A DNA stretch of 64,000 nt. It comes from Urechis unicinctus. Lineage: Eukaryota; Annelida; Polychaeta; Xenopneusta; Urechidae. A program made the translations under genes and the position numbers. The notes below the pieces were generated by a model, which saw nothing but the letters and a program-made list of their open reading frames with translations, did not search any database and was not told the DNA's origin. The stretch is from positions 26,655,147 to 26,719,146 of the forward strand of contig CM067356.1 of NCBI GenBank assembly GCA_034190875.2, given 5' to 3'. Below, in pieces: positions 24,582-37,432 of this stretch (position 1 is its first letter; the number at the start of each line of letters is the position of its first letter).

Positions 24582-27182
24582 TGCTTCGATGTATGATGTG
24601 TTGCAAAGCTGTCGTGGTCTTTTCCCAATTGCTTAAGTCTACAGAAATAATTAGAGAGACTTTACCGCTAAGATTGGAAATTGAACTGTCACTCACATCG
24701 ATCTGCTGTTGTCCTGGGACTCCGATGGAGAGCACCTTAAATACGCGCGTCCGACCATAAAAACATAGCTCCCAACAACTGCGCCCGCCGCATGCGCGAC
24801 GTGGTCAGAGCCTCGCTCGCCTCTGATTGGTTTGTCAGAATGTCCCATGCTGAACCCAGCGTTGGGTAATTCCCATCCGCTCTCATGACGTTGACCAATT
24901 ATATAGTCACATAGAAAATAATGGCTACACCTCCACTGTATTGTTAATATGGTGCGTATGTTATGCATACGCATAGTGTCAATTCATTGCTAATGTACTA
25001 AGGCGCGTATTCTAGTAGTTCAATGGGTATTCATAATAGCATTCTGTATGCAGTTCCTAGATTGACGATGAGCAATATTCACCGGGCGTCACTGGCTGGC
25101 TGGATGGCTGGCTGGCATCCATCCAACGGATTTATCAGTCTCTGTAATATGACATTAGCACTGAATTGAATGTGGAATTACACCACTCCACCTCCAAGCA
25201 CATCGAACTATTTACAATCATTTATATATGTATTATACAACATGACTTGCATAAACGCACCACGATTATAATAATTCAGATTGTATCGAAGCAATAGACG
25301 CTAGACATGACGGGGCGGAGATGATATATATTTCCTACCGACAAGAGCAATTTATTGTATATTTATTCAGTATAGTAATATGCTATCTTTATCCCAGTAT
25401 TCTACGGTTCTATGATTGTCGTGGTCGTATTGTTATATAGCACATGGAAATTCATACAGCAGGATTGCGGTAGAACACATCATAACCCTATCAAACACAT
25501 TTATTTACTTCAATGCGGGTAAATTTCATAACTAGTGCTTGTATTGATTAGCACAAACTCCTGAAGCACTTGAGACCTTGGTTGGGAAGAACTGTTGGTG
25601 AGGAGCAAGGCACGGCATCCAATCCTACACACGTTGCTTCTGAAATTAATGTCAGTGAATATCATTATGTGGCTTACAAGTTGGTCCTGTCTTAACATTT
25701 GCAGTTATTGAAAGGTAAGAATCCAAATATTGTAGAGGCATGTGTCTACTTGTAATAACGAATAGCTATGGGATGTCAACGCAAACAAGTACGTGACATC
25801 AATAAGATATGTTATTGTTTGGGTGTTGTGGCGAATACACTTGGACGCCTTACCCATGTTAAATCAATAAAAGCATACAGGTCTTGTTCATTCTAATATA
25901 TTCCTATTTGACGTCGTGATTCACACTGCTAAATTGTCTCAACGAGGTGTTTCGCCTTATTCAATTTTTGCATTGAGCGTGATGTTCTCAGCATTGCATT
26001 TGCATTGGGGAACAGCGATTGTGTGCGACAAGGAAGGAAGGGAGCGATTCGTATTTCATTTTCGCAGGAAGTGTTACGGTGCAGCAGGGGAGATATGCTA
26101 TCCGAACGCAACGTGTGACTTTGGTTTATCAAGAGCGACTGCGTGACTGGCCGGTATACATACCTAGTGGCAATGGAGACATGCCGACGCACTTTGCGCG
26201 GTGCCGCCTACCTGCATGCATAATGACACTTAATGATATCAAGTTGACTGGCAGAATTGTTCCCCCATATAAATTATGCAAATATTAACCCTCCATATTT
26301 CCCATAGGCGTTCTTACAGATTTTAACTTTTCATATCAACGAATAAATTTCGCATTGACTTGATTTAATGATGGTTATATGTAAGAAGTCCGTCCCTTAA
26401 ATCACATTGGTGTCAATAAAAAATACCTAACCATGAGTAGTTGCGAAGACACAGTGGACTGCAATGGTTACTGTATGAATACTCAGCATAGAGGGATTCA
26501 GTAAAGTGCTTAGGTGTACGGTTATTCAATAAATTCTCCCTGTCAACAGCATATTTCGATATTCCAGCCGTAATAAATATCATAAAGCGACTGTGATAAT
26601 TCAATTGATAGACAATGAATTGATGAAAGGGAACAATTTCCAAATCCACAGTAGTCTTATTCATGCAAATAGTAAGTTTATGGGGTCGTTGTGTATTTTT
26701 TTACTTCCATCATGTCGATCGTAAACTAGAATCTGGTTCTCATCTGTCCAATCACATCTAGAAGTACGGTGGGACAAGCCTGGTCCCGGAAGGAGAATAG
26801 AACACTATATGTTATGATGTATACAAAGAAATTGTAAATGTGTTCCATGATGTTCCAATTGATGATAACAAGCTTTCCACAGCAATATTATCCGGCCATG
26901 CACGGGACCGCTATGGTATTTAACGGTAACAAACTCTGTCACATCAAATTACCGGCATGTATCTTGTGTGGCTTTCCCAAAAGTTATTTAAGGATAACAT
27001 CATTTTAAGGCAATAAGCAACGTGCCGAATTATGGAAATTATGATCTATGCATTATTACCAGTGTCACCCACAGCGTCGCCATGGTAACTATTCCCTATA
27101 TGATCATCAAACAGTGCCATTTCCCGTTTTTTCATATCAATTAACAAGTAATCAGTTTGACGAATGGTGGGCTGATATATCA
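24582..27182. other. Spacer upstream of the GPCR
   Basis: It contains the GPCR promoter region, a short GGCTGGCT cluster near 25090-25112 and a dispersed repeat (25268-25781). I see no exon. Confidence 0.4.
25268..25781. repeat. Long dispersed repeat, copy 1 (copy 2 at 61131-61636)
   Basis: The sequence from TAATTCAGATTGTAT to GCTATGGGATGTCAA is repeated in the same orientation at 61131-61636 with high identity, shared landmarks being CAATAGACGCTAGACAT, GATTGTCGTGGTCGTAT and AGCACATGGAAATTCATAC. Copy 2 lacks about 57 bp (after CTGAAGCAC) that copy 1 has. No open frame or terminal repeat was found. Confidence 0.8.
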
Positions 27183-28676
27183 GAAAAATCACATCCGACT
27201 TTGCATCATCACAACCGACTTTACATAATAACATCCGAATTTGCATCATCACATCCGATTTAACATAATTACGTCCGACTTTATATAATTAATTCCGACT
27301 TTACATCATCACATCCGATTGTTCATCGTCACATCCGACTTAACATAATTAAATCCGACTTTACATAATTAAATCAGACTTCACATAATTACATCCGATT
27401 CTTCATCATTACATCCAACCTTACATCATCACATCCGGCTTTACATAATCACCTCCGACTTAACATAATCACATCAACTTTACATCATCACATCCGACTC
27501 TGCATCATCACATTCGACTCTGCATCGTCACATCCGACTCTACAGCATCACATCCGACTCTACGTCATCACATCCCACGTAACATCATCACATCCAACTT
27601 TACATCATTACATCCGACTTTACATCATCACATCCAACTTAACATAATTACATCCGACTTAAAATAATCACATCCGACTCTACATCATCACATTCTACTT
27701 TACAACATCACATCCGACTTTACATCATTACATCCGACTCTTCATCATCACATCCGACTTTACATCATCACAACCGACTTTACATAATAACATCCGAATT
27801 TGCATCGTCACATCCGACTTTACATAATTACATCCGACTTTACATAATTACATCCGACTCTGCATCATCACATCCGACTCGACATAATTACGTCCGACTT
27901 TACATAATTACATCCGATTGTTCATCGTCACATCCGACTTAACATAATTAAATCCGACTTTACATAATTAAATCAGACTTCACATAATTACATCCGATTC
28001 TTCATCATTACATCCAACCTTACATCATCACATCCGGCTTTACATAATCACCTCCGACTTAACATAATCACATCAACTTTACATCATCACATCCGACTCT
28101 GCATCATCACATTCGACTCTGCATCGTCACATCCGACTCTACAGCATCACATCCGACTCTACGTCATCACATCCCACGTAACATCATCACATCCAACTTT
28201 ACATCATTACATCCGACTGTACATCATCACATCCAACTTAACATAATTACATCCGACTTAAAATAATCACATCCGACTCTACATCATCACATTCTACTTT
28301 ACAACATCACATCCGACTTTACATCATTACATCCGACTCTTCATCATCACATCCGACTTTACATCATCACAACCGACTTTACATAATAACATCCGAATTT
28401 GCATCGTCACATCCGACTTTACATAATTACATCCGACTTTACATAATTACATCCGACTCTGCATCATCACATCCGACTCGACATAATTACGTCCGACTTT
28501 ACATAATTACATCCGACTTTGCATCATCATATCCGACTTTACATAATTACATCCGACTTTGCATGATCACATCCGACTTTACATCATCATATCCGACTTT
28601 ACATAATTACATCCGACTCTGCATCATCACATCCGACTTTACATAATCACATCCAACTTTACATTATCAAATCGGA
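27183..28676. repeat. 20-bp minisatellite with 599-bp higher-order repeat
   Basis: About 75 copies of a unit close to ACATCCGACTTTACATCATC. Variants (TTCATCATC, AACATAATT, TCTGCATCATC) follow a fixed order that is repeated: the stretch from about 27313 to 27911 recurs at about 27912-28510 with a shift of 599 bp and very few differences (for example CGACTTTAC at about 27616 against CGACTGTAC at about 28215). Three half-units AGTTGATGT/CATCAACTTT lacking one base explain why the shift is 599 rather than 600. Confidence 0.95.
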
Positions 28677-29255
28677 CTATGCGATTGAATCCATCCAGAT
28701 ATTTTGAAAAGTTTACATCTCTGATATCTTAGCGCCATGTTTGTTTTGGAGCAACATGGCGCTGTCGTGATCGAAAGTTGTGATTCTCAAGGTTTACGTG
28801 GCACTTGATAAACAATCACGCAACATCGGGTAACCAAAATATTCTCGATCCATATAGATACGTACGTACAGAACTTTGATGTGAAGAGCAGGCTGCTCGA
28901 AATATAATTGTTGGATAGCTTCTTTGCAAGACTGTGCGCAATTATATCACTGTCCGACCGCGTATTGGTATACTTATAGATTCAGATCCCGTTAGTGTAG
29001 CGGTGGGTCAATCTCGCTTGTTAACGAGTCTAAAGAAACTTCTCGAATGTGTCGGTCAGGAGGAGTACATGGGTTGTGAAATAGGAAAGTTTTCTTCACT
29101 TATTGAGAATGTACGCAGTCTTTGGGATGTGCGATCACTGAAGATGACTTTGAATTAGTGACACGTTTAACTCAATTCAGGCTTTAAAAATGTGGTCATT
29201 AGTTTTTTTGCGCTGGTTGAATACATCACGTGTGATTATTGCAAACGCATTCTGC
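28677..29255. other. Unique spacer between two minisatellites
   Basis: A 74-codon open frame (28934-29158, +) shows no domain and no splice context I can support. Nothing else is recognised. Confidence 0.4.
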
Positions 29256-31108
29256 TGATTTGAGATCACTAGGTAACTCAACAATGCATTCGGCTGATTC
29301 GATATCACTAGGTAACTCAACAATGCATTCGGCTGATTCGATATCACTAGGTAACTCAACAATGTATTCGGCTGATTCGATATTATGACCATCTGGGTCA
29401 CCGTGTTTGTGTCGGGATAGTGATGAGAGACGATTATTCGTAGGTCGCCGACGTTATTGTAGATAGCTGAGGGTTGATGTCCTGCTAAATAATACCCGAG
29501 ACTTTATATGAATTTCTATTTTCTTTATTCGTCTCTGCTGACTGGCACGTTCGGGTTCTGATTCTGGTTCTTGTTGTGGGATGAATATGTGTTATCTGAT
29601 TGTGGAATAGTGGAGAGGTGGTGTGTGTATGTGTTCGCAAGTGCATGCGTGCATGTATGCATTTGTTGGGTGGTGTAAATATCACTAGGTAATCCAACAA
29701 CGCATTCTGCTGGTTCGATATCACTAGGTAATTGAACAACGCATTCTGCTGGTTCGATATCACTAGGTAATCCAACAATGCATTCTTCTGATTAGGTACC
29801 ACTAGGTAACCCAAAAATGCATTCTGCTGATTCGGTATCACTAGGTAACTCAATAAGGCATTCTGCTGATTCGGTATCACTAGGTAACCCAAAAATGCAT
29901 TCTGCTGATTCAGTATCATTAGGTAACTCAACAAGGCATTCTGCTGATTCGGTATCACTAGGTAACTCAACAATGCATTCTGCTGATTCGGTATCATTAG
30001 GTAACTCATTATTCGGTATCATTACTCAACAATGCATTCTGCTGATTCGGTATCATTAGGTAACTCAACAAGGCATTCTGCTGATTCGGTATCACTAGGT
30101 AACCCAAAAATGCATTCTGCTGATTCGGTATCATTAGGTAACTCAACAAGGCATTCTGCTGATGATTCGGTATCACAATAGGTAACATTAAACTCAACAA
30201 TGCATTCTGCTGATTCGGTATCATTAGGTAACTCAACAAGGCATTCTGCTGATTCGGTATCATTAGGTAACTCAACAAGGCATTCTGCTGATTCGGTATC
30301 ACTAGGTAACCCAAAAATGCATTCTGCTGATTCAGTATCATTAGGTAACTCAACAAGGCATTCTGCTGATTCGGTATCACTAGGTAACTCAACAATGCAT
30401 TCTGCTGATTCGGTATCATTAGGTAACTCAACAAGGCATTCTGCTGATTCGGTATCATTAGGTAACTCAACAAGGCATTCTGCTGATTCGGTATCATTAG
30501 GTAACCCAAAAAGGCATTCTGCATTCGGTATCACTAGGTAACTGCATTCTGCTGATTCAGTATCATTAGGTAACTCAACAAGGCATTCTGCTGATTCGGT
30601 ATCACTAGGTAACTCAACAATGCATTCTGCTGATTCGGTATCATTAGGTAACTCAACAATGCATTCTGCTGATTCGGTATCATTAGGTAACTCAACAAGG
30701 CATTCTGCTGATTCGGTATCATTAGGTAACTCAACAAGGCATTCTGCTGATTCGGTATCACTAGGTAACCCAAAAATGCATTCTGCATTCTGCTGATTAT
30801 CATTATCATTAGGTAACTCAACAAGGCATTCTGCTGATTCGGTATCATTAGGTAACTCAACAAGGCATTCTGCTGATTCGGTATCACTAGGTAACCCAAA
30901 AATGCATTCTGCTGATTCAGTATCATTAGGTAACTCAACAAGGCATTCTGCTGATTCGGTATCACTAGGTAACTCAACAATGCATTCTGCTGATTCGGTA
31001 TCATTAGGTAACTCAACAAGGCATTCTGCTGATTCGGTATCACTAGGTAACCCAACAATGCATTATGCTGATTCGGTATCACTAGGTAACTCAATAACGC
31101 CGATTGAT
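29256..31108. repeat. 39-bp minisatellite (two blocks)
   Basis: Unit close to GGTATCATTAGGTAACTCAA + CAAGGCATTCTGCTGATTC, 39 bp. A small block of about four units is at 29256-29392 and a large one of about 36 units at 29682-31108; 29393-29681 is unrelated sequence. Because 39 is a multiple of three and the unit has no stop in several frames, long open frames appear on both strands (13-residue period, for example IPNQQNALLSYLM on the minus strand). Units differ at a few fixed positions (ATCACT/ATCATT, CAACAAGG/CAACAATG/CAAAAATG). Confidence 0.95.
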
Positions 31109-31391
31109 ACGCAGCCGACATGCTTTCTTCCATGTTTATGGCTAGGATCAAGTCACACGCTCGTATGTCCCCTCGGGAGTATTGTTGGTTGTACTTTCTG
31201 CCCTCTGACAGCTACTATGGTGTCTTTTAAGAGGGAAATACTGGTCTTGACTCTCTAATCGCCACCATTTCTCCATCCCAACCAGTTGTAGTTTTCGATG
31301 TGTCCAGGGATTGCTGCTAGCCTCGGTAGCTAAGCTTGTTTAGGAAGCATTCGAAAACAGTAAACAGAAGCACGGGCGTTTTGACCAAACA

Positions 31392-31760
31392 ATGAAGAAT
31401 TTGCTCTGGATGTCAGCAACATCGTCACGATACTTTGGTCAGAAGCGGAAGAAGTACACCTTGACAGATGCCGACGTCACCAGTCTCTGCCATAAGGCGT
31501 ATGACTTGTCAGATGTCGACGTCGCCAGTCTCTGCCATAAGGCGTATGACTTGACAGAAGCCGACGCCGCCAGTCTCTGCCATAAGGCATATGACTTGAC
31601 AGAAGCCCACGCCGCCAGTCTCTGCCATAAGGCGTATGACTCGACAGATGCTGACGCCGCCAATCTCTGCCATAAGGCATATGACTTGACAGAAGCCGAC
31701 GTCGTCAGTCTCTGCCATAAGGCGTATGACTTGACAGATGCCGACGCTGCTGTAGGCTAG
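31392..31760 (+). CDS. Hypothetical 122-codon frame with 15-residue repeats
   Basis: An ATG-started frame opens with MKNLLWMSATSSRYFGQKRK and then carries seven tandem copies of a 15-residue unit close to SLCHKAYDLTEADAA (45-bp DNA repeat, about 31463-31752), ending VG-stop. No signal peptide, no known domain. The opposite strand is open too, as expected from a 45-bp repeat, so translation is unproven. Upstream and downstream lie other tandem repeats, which weakens the case for a gene. Third-position changes occur (GCG/GCA before TAT), but amino-acid changes at the ADV/ADA/AHA positions are as frequent. Confidence 0.3.
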   Translation: MKNLLWMSATSSRYFGQKRKKYTLTDADVTSLCHKAYDLSDVDVASLCHKAYDLTEADAASLCHKAYDLTEAHAASLCHKAYDSTDADAANLCHKAYDLTEADVVSLCHKAYDLTDADAAVG

Positions 31761-31858
31761 GCCCTCTTACGCATCACAACCCGCTTACCATTATAAGCCG
31801 CACTAGGTGGACCAAAGCAGAGAATTCATGGGATTTGTCTGAATTGCTGGTCAGAGAT

Positions 31859-32118
<260 letters not shown>

Positions 32119-32694
32119 GAGTGTGTGGGTCCGTGTCTGTGGGAATTCATGAAGAGGTTTGCTGTGTTGAATACGGTATGATTTGAAAAATATATATAGT
32201 TATTGTTCTCAGTTGTGCTAGCTTGAATTGTGAGTTACAAAATGTGGTCAAAATGAATTGGTAATAGCAAACGATGTGTCAATTACTGTATTCACTTCAT
32301 AGCAATATAACCTGAATATAAAATCAAATTATTTTTAGATAAATCAAACGAAATCTTGATTGGCAAATCTAGTCACTGATAGTTTGATTTAAAACGTTTT
32401 ATAGACGAGGACGTTGTATTCGTTCAGTTGCAGTTCCACGCTGTCCGTTGTATTTATAAGCACTTAAGTGGACGAGCTCACCCGGAGTTAATAATACATC
32501 ACACGCGGTTTACGATGTACCAGCAATCCAACGAGGACATAAGTGACTAATCACCCAGATTCTTGAGCTCTTCAGGTGCCTGTAATACACAACAATTATT
32601 ATGATGGGATCCCATAGACATACACACTCACGCGCGCGATCACACACACTTGCTCACTCGCAAACTCACACACACATCTATACAAATACATATA

Positions 32695-32697
<3 letters not shown>

Positions 32698-32772
<75 letters not shown>
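32698..32772. repeat. (TA)n in intron 13 of SLC5 copy A
   Basis: Pure AT dinucleotides between exons 13 and 14. The same place holds a short array in copy B (about 44927-44940) and a long one in copy C (50486-50586). Confidence 0.95.
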
Positions 32773-32774
<2 letters not shown>

Positions 32775-34026
32775 GTTCCATCGCCAATGCTGCGTTAGTG
32801 TTTACCTTAACAGATGAGTACTCTCCATGTTCAGATTTCCTTCCATAAAACAGCTCTGTCAATAGATATGAACACACATTTAGCATACTGGGCATGATGG
32901 AGGGCTTTGTAATGCAAACCGTATCAGTCATGAATATGTGTAATTGCGATTTGATGAGCGTCACATAAATACTTAGTACGGAACGACATAAAGATTTTAT
33001 TTTGACCATTTCGAATAACGGCATTGGGTTCGCAAATTGAGAATATAAGATTGAGAGGATAGGGAACTGACTTGTGAATGGAAAAGCCAAAAGGCTGAAA
33101 ACGAATGTAAACAGGGGTCCAAGGATCGGATACAGTATTGTAGAAAAGTTATATATGGTGAAGGAGCTGAAACATATAGATTTGTAGTTTATATAAGAAA
33201 TACAATTACAAATTGGAAAAAAACTCGATTAAGGCGATTTCTGATCAAGAGAGTGATGTATGTTACTTGGTTGGTGTCGGTGCCGTCTCAGTCATGTTCC
33301 AGGCAATGATGTTGAAAGTGGAGTTGAAAAGGACGCTACTGTTGGGAGCTACACAACCATCAGTGTTGATAGGTAAAATGGGTGACGGTGTGCCGTAAAT
33401 CAGTGACCCTAATCCAAGCCATAAGTTGAGAACCAAGCAGCAAACGGCACCGAAACACGCGCTCTGAAAACATGGTGAAGTCATGGTAACACAATACGGA
33501 CGCATCGTATCCACGGTAAGATTGTCTGAGTAGAGAGATAAGAACGACAGGGATTCTGGTAGACAGACTGTGCCAATAGGTTCATAGCCACTCACCGCAG
33601 TGTTAATGAAAGGTAGTACAACTCCGACTAAAAATATTCCAGTAGAAGGCCGCAGGAGAATGCCAATAATTTTGAAGCTAAGTTCAAATATTGTTGTATT
33701 CGAGAACTGTATAAGAAGCAAGGCGACCGCGACATTCACTATGCCCAGGATAACAGCTGAAACAGGAAGCAATGTAGAATGGTAAAGACAACAGGAATAC
33801 ATCCGTTCCCATTAAATATCCCTGGAATTGTAATAGAGAACATAAAATTACATACACAGAGTGCGCGCCAGCCATTTGGCTGTTGTGGGCGTCATGGGCT
33901 TGCCGGAACATCGCTGGTGTAGAGGCATTATGATGTCCGAAAAGCACATGGTGGACATGGCGCTTTGGCCGGAGGACAAGGAACTGTGTCAAAGGTCAAA
34001 GGTCGCGTGTACATGACGTACTGGTG

Positions 34027-34030
34027 GTGG

Positions 34031-34067
<37 letters not shown>

Positions 34068-34072
34068 AGTTC
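34027..34072. repeat. (GAT)n in intron 8 of SLC5 copy A
   Basis: About 13 GAT/TGA triplets. The matching array in copy B is at 46202-46259; copy C has lost this intron. Confidence 0.9.
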
Positions 34073-34663
34073 AGATATGATTAACCACTCTAGCAAGTAA
34101 GTCGTGCCATTCCTCACCTCAGAGCCGCACTGATGATACACGCCATGAAAACCCCTGGTAAGCCAGGAAACGGTCCCAACACTCTCATGATGAGAAAAGG
34201 CATCAACTGAACATCATAACACCAAACTATTACCTCCTCTTATAAACGAACACGAATTCTAATGCGATGGTAAACATTGACAGAGTTCATTAAGACGGGA
34301 CACCATTGCGTTGATTTGTTGCTTAGAGCAAGTATAGCCAGCCAAACATATGCAACGTCGGCTGGGGCAGTGTTGCAAGAACAACATGGCGCAATATGGC
34401 GCCATTTTAGTCTGAGAGTCTATCGCAATTGCCATGCATTATTAAAACGCTATTCCGTTCAAAGTCGATAACATTCAAATCCCTTTTAGGTACTTGTGAC
34501 AACATGATTAATTACCTGATCGCGTTTAGATACCTGTCCACTTAAAACTGGATCGCAGTCTTCAAAATAGGCCACCATAAGAAGACCTGTTAGGAGGAAT
34601 AGCGTTCCAAACAAGGCGAAAAGGAGGCTGGTACCGAAAACCGCCCTGAAAAAACACACTGAC

Positions 34664-34735
34664 AGGTATCATACATCATCATAACGTTTAACATACACAC
34701 ATACAGGTATCATACATCATCATAACGTTAACAAT
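34664..34735. repeat. Two copies of a 36-39-bp unit in intron 6, SLC5 copy A
   Basis: CAGGTATCATACATCATCAT followed by AACGTT occurs twice; copy B has three copies at 46853-46965, showing unit gain or loss since duplication. Confidence 0.7.
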
Positions 34736-35494
34736 CAATCACAAGAGTACATATTTGTCGTTTGAGCAACGACTAAGTTTATGAATTGATCTGACTCACA
34801 TTAGGGCTTGTGTGACATTCTTAGTGGAACTGATCCTCTGAATAAATAGCTGACCACTGGCAAATGGGTTAAATACGCGGAAGAATCCTCCAATCAGACA
34901 AGCCCAAAAGGATGATCTTACCAATGGGTTGGGACTGAAACTGTCATCACGAACAAGGCTTCATGCATGCTTTCCCGCAAGTGAGTTCTACAAATATACC
35001 TACTTCTTATGAATCAGATGCATACACAACCTCACTCATCAATTTTTAAGACCATGGTCAGAAATCTGGCCACTTTATCTTAACCCGCTATATTTAGATG
35101 AAACTCACGAAGCGTACTTGTCGAAGTTAATGCGACCCTTCTCTTCAGCTATGCTCCAAACTTTTGCTACACCACCCACATCCATCGTGCCTACTACTAG
35201 CGTAACTATCACCCCCAGAGCCATGATCACCATCTGTAGGGTGTCTGCCCACAGCACGGCCTTGATACCACCCTGCAACATAGAGTAATGTAAAAGGCAG
35301 CTGATAAAAGATACTTTTAATTTCTCTGCAGTGATTATATTAACGGTGATTGACCAAGAAGAAACTGGATCGCTGGACTAACTAGGCTGGTGTAGAAAAC
35401 ACAGACTCCTCCCCCGACAACAATAGCCACCCACACATCGATCCCGCTCACTGCAACACAAGCAAGCATCACAATGATCGGTAACATTAAATTG

Positions 35495-35925
<431 letters not shown>

Positions 35926-35927
35926 AA

Positions 35928-37432
35928 CAGGGCTAGAAATTAGCCAGATTCTTCACCGGCCAGGCGGGCCGGTAACCTTGAAATTCTACCGGCCCTACAA
36001 ATTTTCTACCGGCCCTACATTTTAAGTTATAAATAATGGTAAAAAGTAAAAATGTAGTTTTTATTGTTTTTTTGTATTTTATTTTTATATTAATGCAACA
36101 TTTAAATCAATATTTACAAACTTGTCAAAACATACAAATTTTCATGATCCTTGACACTCTCCAACTTGTAGTTTCTATTATTCTATTTCTATTCATATGG
36201 TCCTTTACGTTGACCTTCTTTGACGGCAAACGGTCTTCATGCAGAACAGAACTTCACTTCCTTCTCGTTGTCATGCGAAAGCCATTCGCGTTTTTCTCCT
36301 ACATTAATTGACCAGGCAGGATTCCAGCGTCTGCAGCGTTAGTTTTTTCGTTCTCTTCAAATTTGCGTTTTAGAACCGCCACTTCGACATCTTCAGAAAT
36401 TGTGTACTGTTATAGGCTTGCTTACCGACGGCTTGGAAGTCAATTCTCAAGAAACGCTTAAAGAAAACATGCCACGCGCGTTACGTAAGTCATACACTTG
36501 TTGGTGGGCCTATCGTTAAATGCGCACTGCAATTATAAAGCAGACGCGAAAGAAAAGTCACGAGGAGCGCGCGAAGAAACTTCGCGCGCGTATGGGTGAT
36601 ATTACGTCTTTCCGTCGCGTCACTTACAAATGTTACTTGCGCGAGAAGAGTTGACTTCCCTAATTTCACAGTCGTATTAATTTTGTTTTGTTGTGGTTAT
36701 TACGATTCTAGATAATCATTGCAAATGTTCTTGTATGCATGAATTCAGCTTTTCTGCATAACCTGGCTTTTATCTCAATTTTTATGAATACCATTCACAG
36801 ATGATACATGGTAAATCAAATTATTTATTCAAATAATAATGCCATTATGCGATTACATAAAATTTGTCAACAGATAGGAAATGGGGAGATTCCTTGTTGC
36901 CAAGTAACCGTTCGACTTATTCAGGTCAGTAGGTGCATGTTGTATTTAAATATGAGAGGCTGCCATTATATAGCTTGGGAGGGAGTGGGGTGGGCTATGG
37001 TTCATGTTCTTGTCTTCACACCAGATATCGTGATGGGTCCAAAATTTAACACCGACTGCAGCCAGCTGATCCCTGACCTATGGATTATAAAGTCTTCACA
37101 AACAATCGAGGCCCGCTAGTTGTATAACTTTTTGTGTGAGCCTATCTATGCCATCGGTTTGTTCAACAGTGTACATACTATGGGTCAATAAATTACGTAA
37201 GACATGATAGTTTACAGCCGAGAAGTTTCTTATTTCATGTGTTTGTCACATGTTTATGGTTCAAGCGGCGCTTAATCACGCGAGCCCCGCTGCTGTTGTA
37301 TTGAACTGGGCGCGTCGTGTTAGCGCGGGAAAAATCTACCCGCCAGTCGGGCGGCTAGTTGTGATTATTTACCCGCCCGACTCAAATTTCACCCGCCATT
37401 GGCGTGCGGGCGGGTGATAATTTCGAGCCCTG
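35928..37432. mobile_element. hAT-like non-autonomous DNA transposon
   Basis: Ends CAGGGCTAGAAATTA and TAATTTCGAGCCCTG are inverted; the insertion is flanked by TAATAA on both sides. Inside the left end are CCGGCC-rich motifs and inside the right end GCGGGCGGGT-rich motifs. Both ends match, in opposite orientation, the ends of the element at 61794-63785, so these are two members of one family. Copies B and C of the SLC5 gene lack it, so it entered intron 3 of copy A after duplication. No transposase domain was recognised in the roughly 1.5 kb. Confidence 0.75.

Noticed and set aside
28934-29158. 74-codon frame as a small gene
   Set aside because: No domain, no neighbouring exon and no start context that sets it apart from chance frames.
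27183-31108. Possible CRISPR-like arrays
   Set aside because: Units are contiguous with no unique spacers, and the genome is eukaryotic; these are minisatellites.
29485-31151. Open frames of 170-205 codons on the minus strand with 13-residue repeats
   Set aside because: They follow from a 39-bp repeat length and are open on the other strand too; no non-repeat domain is attached.
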